The notes beneath the pieces are model-generated. The model saw nothing but the letters and a program-made list of their open reading frames with translations, made no database searches and was not told the origin of the DNA. Of a stretch of DNA of 44,669 nucleotides, positions 16,652 to 24,531 are shown piece after piece. The stretch lies in NCBI GenBank assembly GCA_027623205.1, contig JAQBYC010000031.1, forward strand, positions 1 through 44,669, read 5' to 3'. Each line of letters opens with the position of its first letter. The stretch's first letter is position 1. Position numbers and translations under genes: made by a program. This DNA is from Pseudomonadota bacterium (GTDB lineage: Bacteria > Pseudomonadota > Alphaproteobacteria > GCA-2731375).

Positions 16652-17296
16652 TTATCCCGAAACGATACTGCCGCGTTCGATTACGAAGGTGCAATCCAAC
16701 AAGCCGGCTATATGTTTGTCATTGGATTCCGCCACCAACACCGATTCACCTTCATCCTTCAGGCTTTTCATGATCTCGCTCATGCGCTGGGCAAAGACCG
16801 GGGCGATTCCTTCACTGGGTTCATCCAGCAGCAAAAGATGCGTCCCCGCCATCAAGGCGCGGGCAAAGGCGACGAATTTCTGTTGCCCACCCGATAGTTC
16901 CATCGAACCGCGATCACGAAATTCGGCGACTTCCGGCATTAGCCCGTAGATCCAGGCCAGGCGGTCTTCCCAATCTTCCATGTTGATGGCCCAAACGGGG
17001 AGCAGAATATTTTCCTCGACCGTCAGGGCCGGCACCAGACGGCGATCCTCGGGCATGAAGCCGATGCCCATGTGAGCACGCTTGTGCGGATGGATTTTCA
17101 ACAAGTCCTGATGCCCAAACATGGCCTGCCCGGCTTTGGCCTTCAGGGCGCCCATGATCGCGCGCAGGAAGGTGGTTTTGCCGGCGCCGTTGCGCCCGAT
17201 CAGACCGCACATGGTGCCGGCGGGCACATCCAGGGCGACGCCGCGCAAGATGGGGATAGGGCCGATATTGACGTCCAGGCCGCTTACCTTAAGCAT
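16652..17296 (-). CDS. livF: Branched-chain amino acid-type ABC ATPase (LivF)
   Basis: The start MLKVSGLDVNIG at 17296 overlaps the livG stop by 8 bases and gives 214 residues; the frame opens earlier. Motifs: Walker A GRNGAGKTT, MGIGFMPEDRRLVPALTVEENI, signature LSGGQQKF, Walker B LLLLDEPSEGIAP and an H-loop region replaced by VAESNDKH (family members usually have xExN here). It pairs with LivG to drive import through LivHM. The LivF-type EDRRLFP region identifies it. The substrate is set by the LivK-like protein. Confidence 0.9.
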   Translation of the reverse strand: MLKVSGLDVNIGPIPILRGVALDVPAGTMCGLIGRNGAGKTTFLRAIMGALKAKAGQAMFGHQDLLKIHPHKRAHMGIGFMPEDRRLVPALTVEENILLPVWAINMEDWEDRLAWIYGLMPEVAEFRDRGSMELSGGQQKFVAFARALMAGTHLLLLDEPSEGIAPVFAQRMSEIMKSLKDEGESVLVAESNDKHIAGLLDCTFVIERGSIVSG

Positions 17297-18077
17297 GCTC
17301 GCTCCCCCCGTTTTCGGTTCGGGTGCGGTGATATTCTTCGCCAATCACGAATTCCCGAACGCCGGGGTCGACCATGGCCTCGGCGGTTGGCGCATCACAG
17401 ATGACTTCGCCTTGATAAAACGCCAATACCCGGCTGACATAACGTTCGACGATTTCCATGTCATGTTCAATAAACAGCACCGTCGTATCGTCTAGGCGCA
17501 AAGCGTCCATGATGATGTCCATCAAGCCGAATTTCTCCTCGGCCGAGATGCCCGATGTGGGTTCGTCCAGCATCAGAATGGTCGGCTTGCGCACCGCCGC
17601 CATGGCGATGTCCAACAATTTCCGGGTGCCTTGGGGCAGGGTCGAGGCCGTGGCGTTGCGGTATTCAGCGATCTGATAACGGCGCAAATGGCTGTCCACC
17701 CGCTCGGCGCGCTCGTCATTGTACAAGGGCGAGAGCAACCCCATGCCGGTTTCCTCCGCGATGGCATAGGCCATCAAAAGATTGTCGAATACCGATTCGG
17801 ACATGAAGACCTGGGGCACCTGGAATGACCGGGAGATACCGAGTTTCGTAATTTCCCTGGGCGGCAGGCCGATGAGGTTGCGGCCGGTGAATTCAATTTG
17901 GCCCGAGGTAGGCTTTAAGTATCCCGTGACCATATTTACGAAGGTGGTCTTGCCCGCGCCGTTGGCGCCGATAATACCGATGATTTCATGCTCATTGACG
18001 GTGACATTGATATCCTTGGCGGCAACCACGGCGCCAAAAGTTTTCTGCAAGTCGCGAACTTCAAGAACCACACTCAT
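17289..18077 (-). CDS. livG: Branched-chain amino acid-type ABC ATPase (LivG)
   Basis: The chosen start MSVVLEVRDLQKTFG at 18077 overlaps the livM stop (ATGA) and gives 262 residues; the frame is open further upstream. Walker A is GANGAGKTT, and the LivG-specific long insert carries GISRSFQVPQVFMSESVFDNLLMA. The signature region LPQGTRKLLDIAMA departs from LSGGQ in the usual LivG way, and Walker B is ILMLDEPTSGISAEE with switch VLFIEHDMEIV. It is the second ATPase of the importer. It ends inside livF. Confidence 0.92.
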   Translation of the reverse strand: MSVVLEVRDLQKTFGAVVAAKDINVTVNEHEIIGIIGANGAGKTTFVNMVTGYLKPTSGQIEFTGRNLIGLPPREITKLGISRSFQVPQVFMSESVFDNLLMAYAIAEETGMGLLSPLYNDERAERVDSHLRRYQIAEYRNATASTLPQGTRKLLDIAMAAVRKPTILMLDEPTSGISAEEKFGLMDIIMDALRLDDTTVLFIEHDMEIVERYVSRVLAFYQGEVICDAPTAEAMVDPGVREFVIGEEYHRTRTENGGSEHA

Positions 18078-19030
18078 GGCGAAGGCGCCTTTTCCGCCTT
18101 GCGCAGACGCGACAACACGGACCAGATGCCGTCGGGCAGGAACATAATAATCGCCAAAAGGCTGCCGCCCAGAATGAACTGCCAAAACTGCGGGGCGTAT
18201 TCAAAAGCGTATGTGCGGATCAATTCAAACACCAGGGCGCCAACGAACGTTGCGGCGACGTTTCCGATACCGCTGAGAATGGTAATGAAGACAAACTCGC
18301 CGGAAACCGTCCAGTTGGCCATGGAGTCGGGGTCCACCTGCCCGATGGCCAGGGCCATGATGGCGCCGCCGAAACCGGCCACCAGACCCGAGAGGACGTA
18401 TTTGAAATGGATCACCTTCTCGGCCGAATATCCCAGATATTCTACCCGGATCTCGTTTTCCCGGACCGCCATGCTCATGCCGCCCAAGGTGGTCTTCAGA
18501 TACAAATGCACGCCAAGGGTTATCAGATAGGTGAAGACCAGGGTAAAGAGAAACAGCGTTGTTTGCACGGCTTCCCCCTCGGGCGCGTAGCCAAGAAAGG
18601 TGGGGGCAAGGACGGAAAATCCATCGGTGCTGCCTAGTGCCTCGGTCTTTACGATGACGCCATAGAGGATCATGGAAAAGGCCATGTTCAACAGGGCGAA
18701 AAAGATCGCCCGATAGCGGCGCAACAAGAACCCCAGCAGGAATGCCAACAATCCAGCAATCAAAGTACCCGCAAAGACCAGGAAGAAGGCGTCGTGATAA
18801 CCCAACAAGGTCAACATGGCCGCTGCATAAGCGCCAAATCCGAAATACAAGGCATGGCCAAACGATACCAGCCCCGTACGCCACAACACCAGCAACCCAA
18901 GCGCGACGGTGCCGCGGGCCAGGCTTTGCAGGCCGATAAACCGCATCCATTCCGCCATGAAGAAATCAGCGAACAGCAGGGCCAGGAAAGCGATGGTGAG
19001 GCCGACGACGGTCTTGTCAATATGACGCAT
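18074..19030 (-). CDS. livM: Branched-chain amino acid-type permease (LivM)
   Basis: The protein has 318 residues with eight to ten membrane segments. Its start at 19030 overlaps the livH stop (TGATG). Typical LivM text includes SLARGTVALGLLVLWRTGLVSFGHALYFGFGAYAAAML near the N-terminus and YSAEKVIHFKYVLSGLVAGFGGAIMALAIGQVDPD in the middle. Together with LivH it forms the inner-membrane pathway. The C-terminal end is rich in Lys/Arg and overlaps livG by 4 bases. Confidence 0.92.
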   Translation of the reverse strand: MRHIDKTVVGLTIAFLALLFADFFMAEWMRFIGLQSLARGTVALGLLVLWRTGLVSFGHALYFGFGAYAAAMLTLLGYHDAFFLVFAGTLIAGLLAFLLGFLLRRYRAIFFALLNMAFSMILYGVIVKTEALGSTDGFSVLAPTFLGYAPEGEAVQTTLFLFTLVFTYLITLGVHLYLKTTLGGMSMAVRENEIRVEYLGYSAEKVIHFKYVLSGLVAGFGGAIMALAIGQVDPDSMANWTVSGEFVFITILSGIGNVAATFVGALVFELIRTYAFEYAPQFWQFILGGSLLAIIMFLPDGIWSVLSRLRKAEKAPSP

Positions 19031-19926
19031 CAGATTTTCCTGGCCTGGGCGGGCGCGAACAGGCCTTCGGGCCGGAATGCCAAAACGGCGGCCATGATGG
19101 CGTAGATCACGAATAGTTCGATTTCGGGAAACTTATGCACCGCGGCGGCCCGCGAAATGCCCACCAAGAGGGAGCCAATCATGGCGCCGGGAATAGAGCC
19201 CATGCCACCAATCACGACAACGGCGAAGGCCAGCACGATGACCTCCACGCCGATACCCGGTGATACCGATATGGTGGGGGCGATATAGGCCCCGCCCAAT
19301 GCCCCCAATATGGAGCCGATGACGAAAGTTACCAAAAATACCACGGTAACATTAATGCCCATGGCCTGGCTTATTTCACGGTCAAAAATCACCGCCAGAA
19401 GTATTTTGCCCCATTTTGTCCGGGTCAATCCAAGCCAAAGGCCAAGACCAACGACAATCGCCAAGGCAATGAAGGACAAACGATACAGGTCATATGACAA
19501 GGCTTCATAGTCAATAAACCCCAATAGGCCCATCGGCTCGGTGGCGTAGTAGGGATCAGTGCCCCAGATCATCAGCAGCACATCTTCCAGCACCAGGAAC
19601 ATCGCAAAGGTCGCCAGTACGATAGTATGTTCGTCCCGATGGTAAAGGAACCGCAACAGGCCGCGCTCCAAGACGACGCCAAAGAACAGGCCAACGACCA
19701 GCGCCGCCCCGAATATGGCCAAAAAACCACCGAATTCCGGTAAATCCGTCTGATAATAGATCCCGACCAAGGTAGCCGACATATAGGCGCCAAAGGCGTA
19801 GAATGATCCGTGGGTGACGTTCAAAATTTTCATCACACCAAAGATCACCGTCAAACCTACGGCGACCATGAACAGGTAGGACGAATATATCAAGCCGTCG
19901 ACCAGAATGGCGATCAACGTTAACAC
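19030..19926 (-). CDS. livH: Branched-chain amino acid-type permease (LivH)
   Basis: The protein has 298 residues, starting with GTG at 19926 (GAAGCGAG upstream). It has about eight transmembrane helices with LivH hallmarks: LIYSSYLFMVAVGLTVIFGVMKILNVTHGSFYAFGAY at the start and VVIGGMGSIPGAMIGSLLVGISR in the C-terminal third. It partners LivM. It lies 84 bases after livK, a gap that holds a terminator-like hairpin. Confidence 0.92.
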   Translation of the reverse strand: MLTLIAILVDGLIYSSYLFMVAVGLTVIFGVMKILNVTHGSFYAFGAYMSATLVGIYYQTDLPEFGGFLAIFGAALVVGLFFGVVLERGLLRFLYHRDEHTIVLATFAMFLVLEDVLLMIWGTDPYYATEPMGLLGFIDYEALSYDLYRLSFIALAIVVGLGLWLGLTRTKWGKILLAVIFDREISQAMGINVTVVFLVTFVIGSILGALGGAYIAPTISVSPGIGVEVIVLAFAVVVIGGMGSIPGAMIGSLLVGISRAAAVHKFPEIELFVIYAIMAAVLAFRPEGLFAPAQARKI

Positions 19927-19960
19927 GGCGTACTCGCTTCTATGATGAGATAGTACAGTT

Positions 19961-19998
19961 GAAAAAATTCCGGGGGCGCCGGTTCGTGGCGCCCCCGG
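19961..19998 (-). terminator. Attenuator/terminator between livK and livH
   Basis: Two perfectly complementary 11-base arms, CCGGGGGCGCC at 19970-19980 and GGCGCCCCCGG at 19988-19998, enclose a 7-base loop. On the minus strand the hairpin is followed by AATTTTTTC. This has the form of a rho-independent terminator, in the 84-base gap after livK. It would let the binding protein be made in excess over the membrane parts, as is common in ABC operons. Confidence 0.85.
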
Positions 19999-20010
19999 TT
20001 GGTGAAGTTG

Positions 20011-21342
20011 CTAGCACTTGGCGCCCTTCATGCCGCCTTTCAGCCATTCCGTGCCATTGACGCCCGGGGGCGGCATCACACAGTCTGCCGGGAAGGTGGC
20101 GACCTTGGTCATGATGGGTTCGCCCGCATCCTTGTCCCATTCCAGGATACCGATTTGATGAATGGTGGCGGCCTGATGGCCGTTCGAGCGGTTCATATGG
20201 ACCTCGGCGGCGATGCCCTGGTAGGTCGCACCCTCCAACGCGGCAATGACCTGATCCGTGGAGGGGAACTTGCCGCCGTTTGCCGCGGCCGCCTTGTCGT
20301 AGGCAAACTTGGCTGCAAGTACACCCTGGGCCGCTTGATACGAGCCACCAACGGGTGGGGTCGAATAGCGGTCGATATAGACCTTGCGGAACCAGTTGTT
20401 CAGCGGCGTGTCCACATTCGCGGCAAAGATACCATACGGGCCACGGGCGCCGAGGATAACGCCGGTCGGTACCTTTTTGCCCAGGCGATAGACCGAGGTG
20501 TCAGCAACCGAGAACAGCAGCTTTTTCTTGCGGAACAGGCCGCGGGCCGAACCCTGGAAAATAAAGGCTTCCAGATCGCCGCCCCACAGGCTGGAATGCA
20601 CCAGAGGCTCCTCCGAAAGCATGAGGGCCGAGATTTCCGCGCCGTACTGGCCGGAGAAAATTTTCGGCCATTGCGCCTTGTCGGAAGCCGGCACCGCTGG
20701 CATCAGTTGTTTCATGGCCAGATCGAAATCGCGCCAGGAATCCTGACCCCAGGCATAATTCTGATTGATCCCGGTATAGCCTTTCACGTCGGCCATGTTG
20801 GCTTTGACATAAAGCGCTTCCGCCACACCGTCCGCCGTGGCATGCCCCATGGTGCGGAAAACATACTTTGGCGTCGTGTTGATCTCTTCAAAAATCCGCG
20901 GCGTGCCGCAGATCGGGAAGATGGTCAGCATCTTCAATTCCTCGGCCACCGGGGTGATGGCCGCGCAGGTGCCCGAAGAGATATAGCCGACAAACAGGTC
21001 CACGCCCTGCTTTTGCACTTTATTGCGGAATTCAGCGACCTGCTTCACGCCGCCACCGGACTCATCATAGATCAAGGCTTCGATCTGGCGGCCGGCCAGG
21101 CCCTTGCCGCTTTTATCATAGGGCGCGGGCAAGGTACCCTTGTTGATCGCCTCGATAATGACTTCGGCGCCGTTCCGGGCAGGCACACCAAAAGCTGGCG
21201 CACCGGCGCCGGTTAGAAATGTAGGAACCGCCATGACCACCGTTTCGGCGGCAGTGGCGGCGCCAGCAGTGAAGCCGATAGCGGCGGCCAATCCCGTCGC
21301 CAGCAACGCAACTCTGCCTGACCGTTTCATAATATTCATCAC
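20011..21342 (-). CDS. livK: ABC transporter substrate-binding protein (LivK-like)
   Basis: The protein has 443 residues. The ATG at 21342 lies 9 bases after GGGAGG. The signal peptide (ALLATGLAAAIGFTAGAATAA) is cleaved near residue 31. The mature part is a Peripla_BP_6-type binding protein: AGAPAFGVPARNGAEVIIEAINKG, GRQIEALIYDESGGGVKQVAEFRNKV, DLFVGYISSGTCAAITPVAEE, then YAWGQDSWRDFDLAMKQLM and a long C-terminal lobe. It lies in the periplasm and chooses the substrate. The neighbours (epimerase, DapA-family aldolase) make a substrate other than Leu/Ile/Val plausible. An insertion element begins about 28 bases upstream of the start codon and may have separated the operon from its promoter. 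Confidence 0.88.
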   Translation of the reverse strand: MMNIMKRSGRVALLATGLAAAIGFTAGAATAAETVVMAVPTFLTGAGAPAFGVPARNGAEVIIEAINKGTLPAPYDKSGKGLAGRQIEALIYDESGGGVKQVAEFRNKVQKQGVDLFVGYISSGTCAAITPVAEELKMLTIFPICGTPRIFEEINTTPKYVFRTMGHATADGVAEALYVKANMADVKGYTGINQNYAWGQDSWRDFDLAMKQLMPAVPASDKAQWPKIFSGQYGAEISALMLSEEPLVHSSLWGGDLEAFIFQGSARGLFRKKKLLFSVADTSVYRLGKKVPTGVILGARGPYGIFAANVDTPLNNWFRKVYIDRYSTPPVGGSYQAAQGVLAAKFAYDKAAAANGGKFPSTDQVIAALEGATYQGIAAEVHMNRSNGHQAATIHQIGILEWDKDAGEPIMTKVATFPADCVMPPPGVNGTEWLKGGMKGAKC

Positions 21343-21478
21343 ATCAATCCTCCCTTGTGATTTTTCGTGGCTTATCCGCCTTTAATTTGTTTGTCGCGAA
21401 TTGTATACCATTATCTTCACCGACCGGTGGGGAGGAATTCGAAAGCGGGCAGACGAACGTACCATGCCTATCCGGTTG

Positions 21479-22522
21479 CTACCCATGACCACTAGCAGTA
21501 GTCGGGTGCTCCCACTCGCCAGAATATAGGTCGGCGTATGTCGGGGAAGCCACTTCGCCGCCGATCCCAAGCAATGATCGAAAAGCGTTGAACGGATAGA
21601 AGCGCCGATTGAACCGGAACGTGAATTCGTTGAGGTAGGCTTGCAGGTGCTTCGGGCTGACGCCGTGGTGGCAGCCACGCAGCCAGCTTTTCAGGTTGGA
21701 AAAGATCAAGTGGACAATCGGCAGGTACTCTTCGGCGACGGCAGGATCGCTGCCCTCGACCACGGGAAGATGATCGTAGCCAAGTTGAGTCAGGCCGCCG
21801 TAGCTTGCCCAATCGTCGGTTATGACCATCGTGCCCGGCGCAACGGCGCTTTCCACAAATCCGCAGAGCGACTCAGCGGTTCGATTAGGCACCACCTCTA
21901 AACGGAGCCGTCCTGCATAGCGCCCGCCCCGGCGGGGAACGGCCGTGCCCCGGCCCTCCGGCCTGCGCTGGCGAACCTCGATCGCGCCCACGACGAGCGT
22001 TTTGTGATGCGTCCCCCGACCTTCGCCGCGCGTGGCGCCACCAACCCATGTCTCGTCGAGTTCGACATGATCCTCGGGATTGCCGCCGATCCGGTCGCGG
22101 TCGGGACGGACCATGCCGGCGCGCAACTTGTGAAGAATTTGGAAGGCGGTTTCATAGCGGGTCAGTCCAAGCTGCCGCTGGAACTGTACCGCCGACATGC
22201 CGGGCGTCATGCTCGAAACGAGATATGCCCCCCAGAACCACGTCGAGAGCGGCGTGCGGGTGCGCGCCATGACCGTCCCTGCCGTTAGCCTTACGTCCCG
22301 CTTGCAGGCTCGGCAGCGCAGGACGCTGGGCCTAGCTGCAAAGCGGTACGGATCGCCTGTGGCACCGCACCAGGGGCAGTTAAAGCCGTCCTCCCAGCGG
22401 ATTTTCTCCAGATAGGCGGCGCACGCCGCATCATCGGGGAACAGGCGCTGGAACTGCGGCAGGGAAGTCGGGAAAGGGAGCGCGGCTCGCTGGTGAATGT
22501 CGTCTATAGGGGTCCTAAGCAT
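21479..22522 (-). CDS. IS1595-family transposase (ISXO2-like)
   Basis: The protein has 347 residues from MLRTPIDD at 22522; an in-frame ATG seven codons earlier lies inside the upstream gene. An N-terminal zinc ribbon (CPWCGA, then RCRACKRDVRLTAGTVM) is followed by the ISXO2-like catalytic domain: HVELDETWVGGATRG with the first Asp, MVITDDWASYGGL with the second, then HLIFSNLKSWLRGCHHGVSPKHL and LNEFTFRFNRRF. The gene looks intact. Its start codon overlaps the stop of the HEPN-like gene by 8 bases, implying coupled translation. Confidence 0.9.
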   Translation of the reverse strand: MLRTPIDDIHQRAALPFPTSLPQFQRLFPDDAACAAYLEKIRWEDGFNCPWCGATGDPYRFAARPSVLRCRACKRDVRLTAGTVMARTRTPLSTWFWGAYLVSSMTPGMSAVQFQRQLGLTRYETAFQILHKLRAGMVRPDRDRIGGNPEDHVELDETWVGGATRGEGRGTHHKTLVVGAIEVRQRRPEGRGTAVPRRGGRYAGRLRLEVVPNRTAESLCGFVESAVAPGTMVITDDWASYGGLTQLGYDHLPVVEGSDPAVAEEYLPIVHLIFSNLKSWLRGCHHGVSPKHLQAYLNEFTFRFNRRFYPFNAFRSLLGIGGEVASPTYADLYSGEWEHPTTASGHG

Positions 22523-23372
22523 GAGGCTTTCCGTCCTCGTCAATGCGTGAAGCGATCTTTTTCATGAAAAAGCAAACCGCTGTGAATATGTGCCCGGCCT
22601 CCTCCTCCGTATATTTTCTTTCGACATGCATGGTAGCGTTTCGCCAAGGATTGCGGATCGCATCTAAGGTGACATAAACCTCCTCGAAAAAAGCCTTGTC
22701 CCCGGGGCCTGACCAAGCTGGCCTTGTTTTGATGGCTTCGTCTATTTTCCGTAAGAAGCTGCCCCAATTCCGCCCTGCCGGTTTGGCCGGCTTTGTTATT
22801 TCCAAACATTGCGCGGTGGCCTTCATCCCAATTTCCATCGCCCGCATCAGATGAAATACAGCGGCCGTCGGACGGCTAAACGCAATGCACATCGCGGCTT
22901 CATCCAATTCGTAAATAGATGACGGCATGGAGTCCCGAATGTCTGGACCAAAAAACTGCTCCTGACACAATACGAATTTTGTCTTCTCCGACTCTATTAC
23001 ATAAACCAATTTGGAGCAGAGTTCGTCCCGAAGTCTCTGATCTAGCTCCCCTACGCTTCTCATGAAACTGTTGTAGGTTATGTCGGAGCTACCAAACTTA
23101 CTGAGAAGGCGGGCTGCCGCCAAGCTGGTCAAGCCCGCTTCCATGCTTTTCAAATGTTCTTGGAGCGTCTGGAGAAGCCTAACAACAGCGTCCTTGTGTT
23201 TCGCGGACATTGCCGAAGCATCGTTCTTCTTGGCACCGTGGGTGAGCGCCTGCAGTGCTCTTAAGCTAGACGCGGCGCCATAAAATGCGGCGGCGTTCAA
23301 TTCCAGCATTTCCAACAGTTCCAAGAAATTACGGGGGAGCGCCTTTCTGCACCCCGCATCGGCAGTCAACAT
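22515..23372 (-). CDS. HEPN-like protein coupled to the transposase
   Basis: Possible ATG starts lie at 23408, 23372 and 23309, none with a strong ribosome site. 23372 is used because 23408 lies on or outside the proposed element edge. The protein has about 285 residues, helical throughout, with no signal peptide. The C-terminal third reads VFHLMRAMEIGMKATAQ, then NWGSFLRKIDEAI, and RNPWRNATMHVERKYTEEEAGHIFTAVCFFMKKIA. RNATMH fits the R-x4-H RNase motif of HEPN domains, with a polar residue after Arg, between two helices as expected. HEPN proteins act in toxin and phage-defence systems. That this one does so is inference. It could be a cargo gene of the IS1595 element. Confidence 0.7.
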   Translation of the reverse strand: MLTADAGCRKALPRNFLELLEMLELNAAAFYGAASSLRALQALTHGAKKNDASAMSAKHKDAVVRLLQTLQEHLKSMEAGLTSLAAARLLSKFGSSDITYNSFMRSVGELDQRLRDELCSKLVYVIESEKTKFVLCQEQFFGPDIRDSMPSSIYELDEAAMCIAFSRPTAAVFHLMRAMEIGMKATAQCLEITKPAKPAGRNWGSFLRKIDEAIKTRPAWSGPGDKAFFEEVYVTLDAIRNPWRNATMHVERKYTEEEAGHIFTAVCFFMKKIASRIDEDGKPHA

Positions 23373-23410
23373 AGATGTGGTAGCTTTGGGTGTCAAACGG
23401 ATAAGCATGA

Positions 23411-23884
23411 ATTATTGCTCTATCTATAGGTTGGCTTCTTTCGGCGTGCCAGACCACTACCGGCAGAACAGGCGGATCTGACATAAAGCAGCCTCCAAAT
23501 GCGGCTTCAGCAAAGTCCCCAGGGGCCGAAAGGCAAAATTCTTCCCGTGACGGCACTAGCAGAAAACTGAGCTCTATTGCCGCGCTCGACGGGGAATGGA
23601 AATGGGAAATGAAGTTACCCAGCTCCCCCTGCGACAGCATGACCATGATGCCGATGTGGATACAGAATGGTCGCGTGCAGGCCAATTTCAGTCACCCCGC
23701 GGCCGGGAGTTTCGTCCTTTTCGGCGATGTAGCGGCGGACGGTTCCGTCGTCATGTTCGCCGCCGCCGACCATCTGCAATTCAGCTTCACGGGCGTTTTT
23801 GGTCCGGACAGCGCGAGCGGTGAAACCAGTGGAACAGGCGAGACCAACTGCGACGGAACCTGGTCGGCAACAAAGAAACCTTAG
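23411..23884 (+). pseudogene. Lipoprotein gene without a normal start codon
   Basis: A frame open from 23411 to 23884 encodes a lipoprotein signal (IIALSIGWLLSAC, lipobox LSAC), then a low-complexity linker and a compact domain: LDGEWKWEMKLPSSPCDSM, IQNGRVQANFSHPAAGSFVLFGDVAADGSV and NCDGTWSATKKP. The paired Cys and GTW/GEW ends look like a small lipocalin-like beta-barrel. The frame begins with ATT ATT. An ATG at 23406 would join it only by a one-base slip. The proposed element edge falls here, so the true start was probably lost by insertion. An internal ATG (23609) would give only a signal-less fragment. Function unknown. Confidence 0.65.
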
Positions 23885-24053
23885 CTGAATGCCCGCGCTG
23901 TGCGTCCCGGGTCCTCCGGACGATCACCCAAAGATGGCATGAGATAGCCGTAATCAGATGGCGGCCCCCTATGTCGCCAGCTCAATAGGTCAATCCGGCC
24001 TGGGCAACGATCCCGACGATCATAAGTAGGTTCAGTATCGGGGGTAAAATAGG

Positions 24054-24531
24054 TTGAAGGGTAACCGGCACCGACCGATCACCTACACCGATCAGCCTGC
24101 CGGTGCGGTTACCGGCCAATTGAAGGGTAACCGGCACCAAAGGCGTCACCGTTTCCATGCAATCCCTGGGTGCGGTTACCGGCCAATTGAAGGGTAACCG
24201 GCACTCTGTGCGGAGAAACCAGTTGTCGCCGATGGGTGCGGTTACCGGCCAATTGAAGGGTAACCGGCACTATAGATTTTTGCTTCCGTCATTGTGTTAT
24301 GGTGCGGTTACCGGCCAATTGAAGGGTAACCGGCACAATGTGCTTGTCGAGTACCGGAATCTTGGCGGTGCGGTTACCGGCCAATTGAAGGGTAACCGGC
24401 ACTGAGGGGAACGAATGACTGAATACCTTATAAGGTGCGGTTACCGGCCAATTGAAGGGTAACCGGCACCCTGGCCATGATCATCGACCACCCGCGCCAG
24501 GTGCGGTTACCGGCCAATTGAAGGGTAACCG
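24054..24531. CRISPR. Orphan CRISPR array, 8 repeats and 7 spacers
   Basis: The repeat is 36 bases, beginning GGTGCGGTTACC, with centre GGCCAATTGAAG and end GGTAACCGGCAC. Its ends are inverted repeats and can pair with one bulge. Full copies start at 24102, 24169, 24235, 24301, 24367 and 24434 and are identical. The first copy keeps only its last 18 bases (24054-24071). The last, from 24500, departs from the consensus after 32 bases. Spacers are 30, 31, 30, 30, 30, 31 and 30 bases, all different. No cas gene lies in the window. A 36/30 layout is seen in type II arrays among others; the subtype and the leader side cannot be decided from sequence alone. Confidence 0.93.

Larger units (their letters stand above)
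21370..23406 (-). mobile_element. IS1595-family insertion element with HEPN-like passenger
   Basis: The core is a certain IS1595-type transposase gene plus a same-strand HEPN-like gene overlapping it. The proposed edges are the inverted 9-mers GCTTATCCG at 21370-21378 and CGGATAAGC at 23398-23406, each with similar outer bases (TTCGTG and TTCATG). They fall just outside the two genes and at the broken start of a lipoprotein gene. IS1595 relatives are known to carry passenger genes. No matching 8-bp target duplication could be seen, so the exact limits are tentative. Confidence 0.55.

Noticed and set aside
23329-23685. Minus-strand ORF of 118 codons upstream of the HEPN-like gene
   Set aside because: It lies opposite the plus-strand lipoprotein frame, which has a clear lipobox and domain, and its own translation resembles no family.
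24157-24405. Open frame through the CRISPR array encoding a repeated peptide
   Set aside because: Repeat plus spacer is usually 66 bases, a multiple of three, so frames stay open by arithmetic. The spacers encode unrelated text, and the repeat has the paired ends of a CRISPR repeat.
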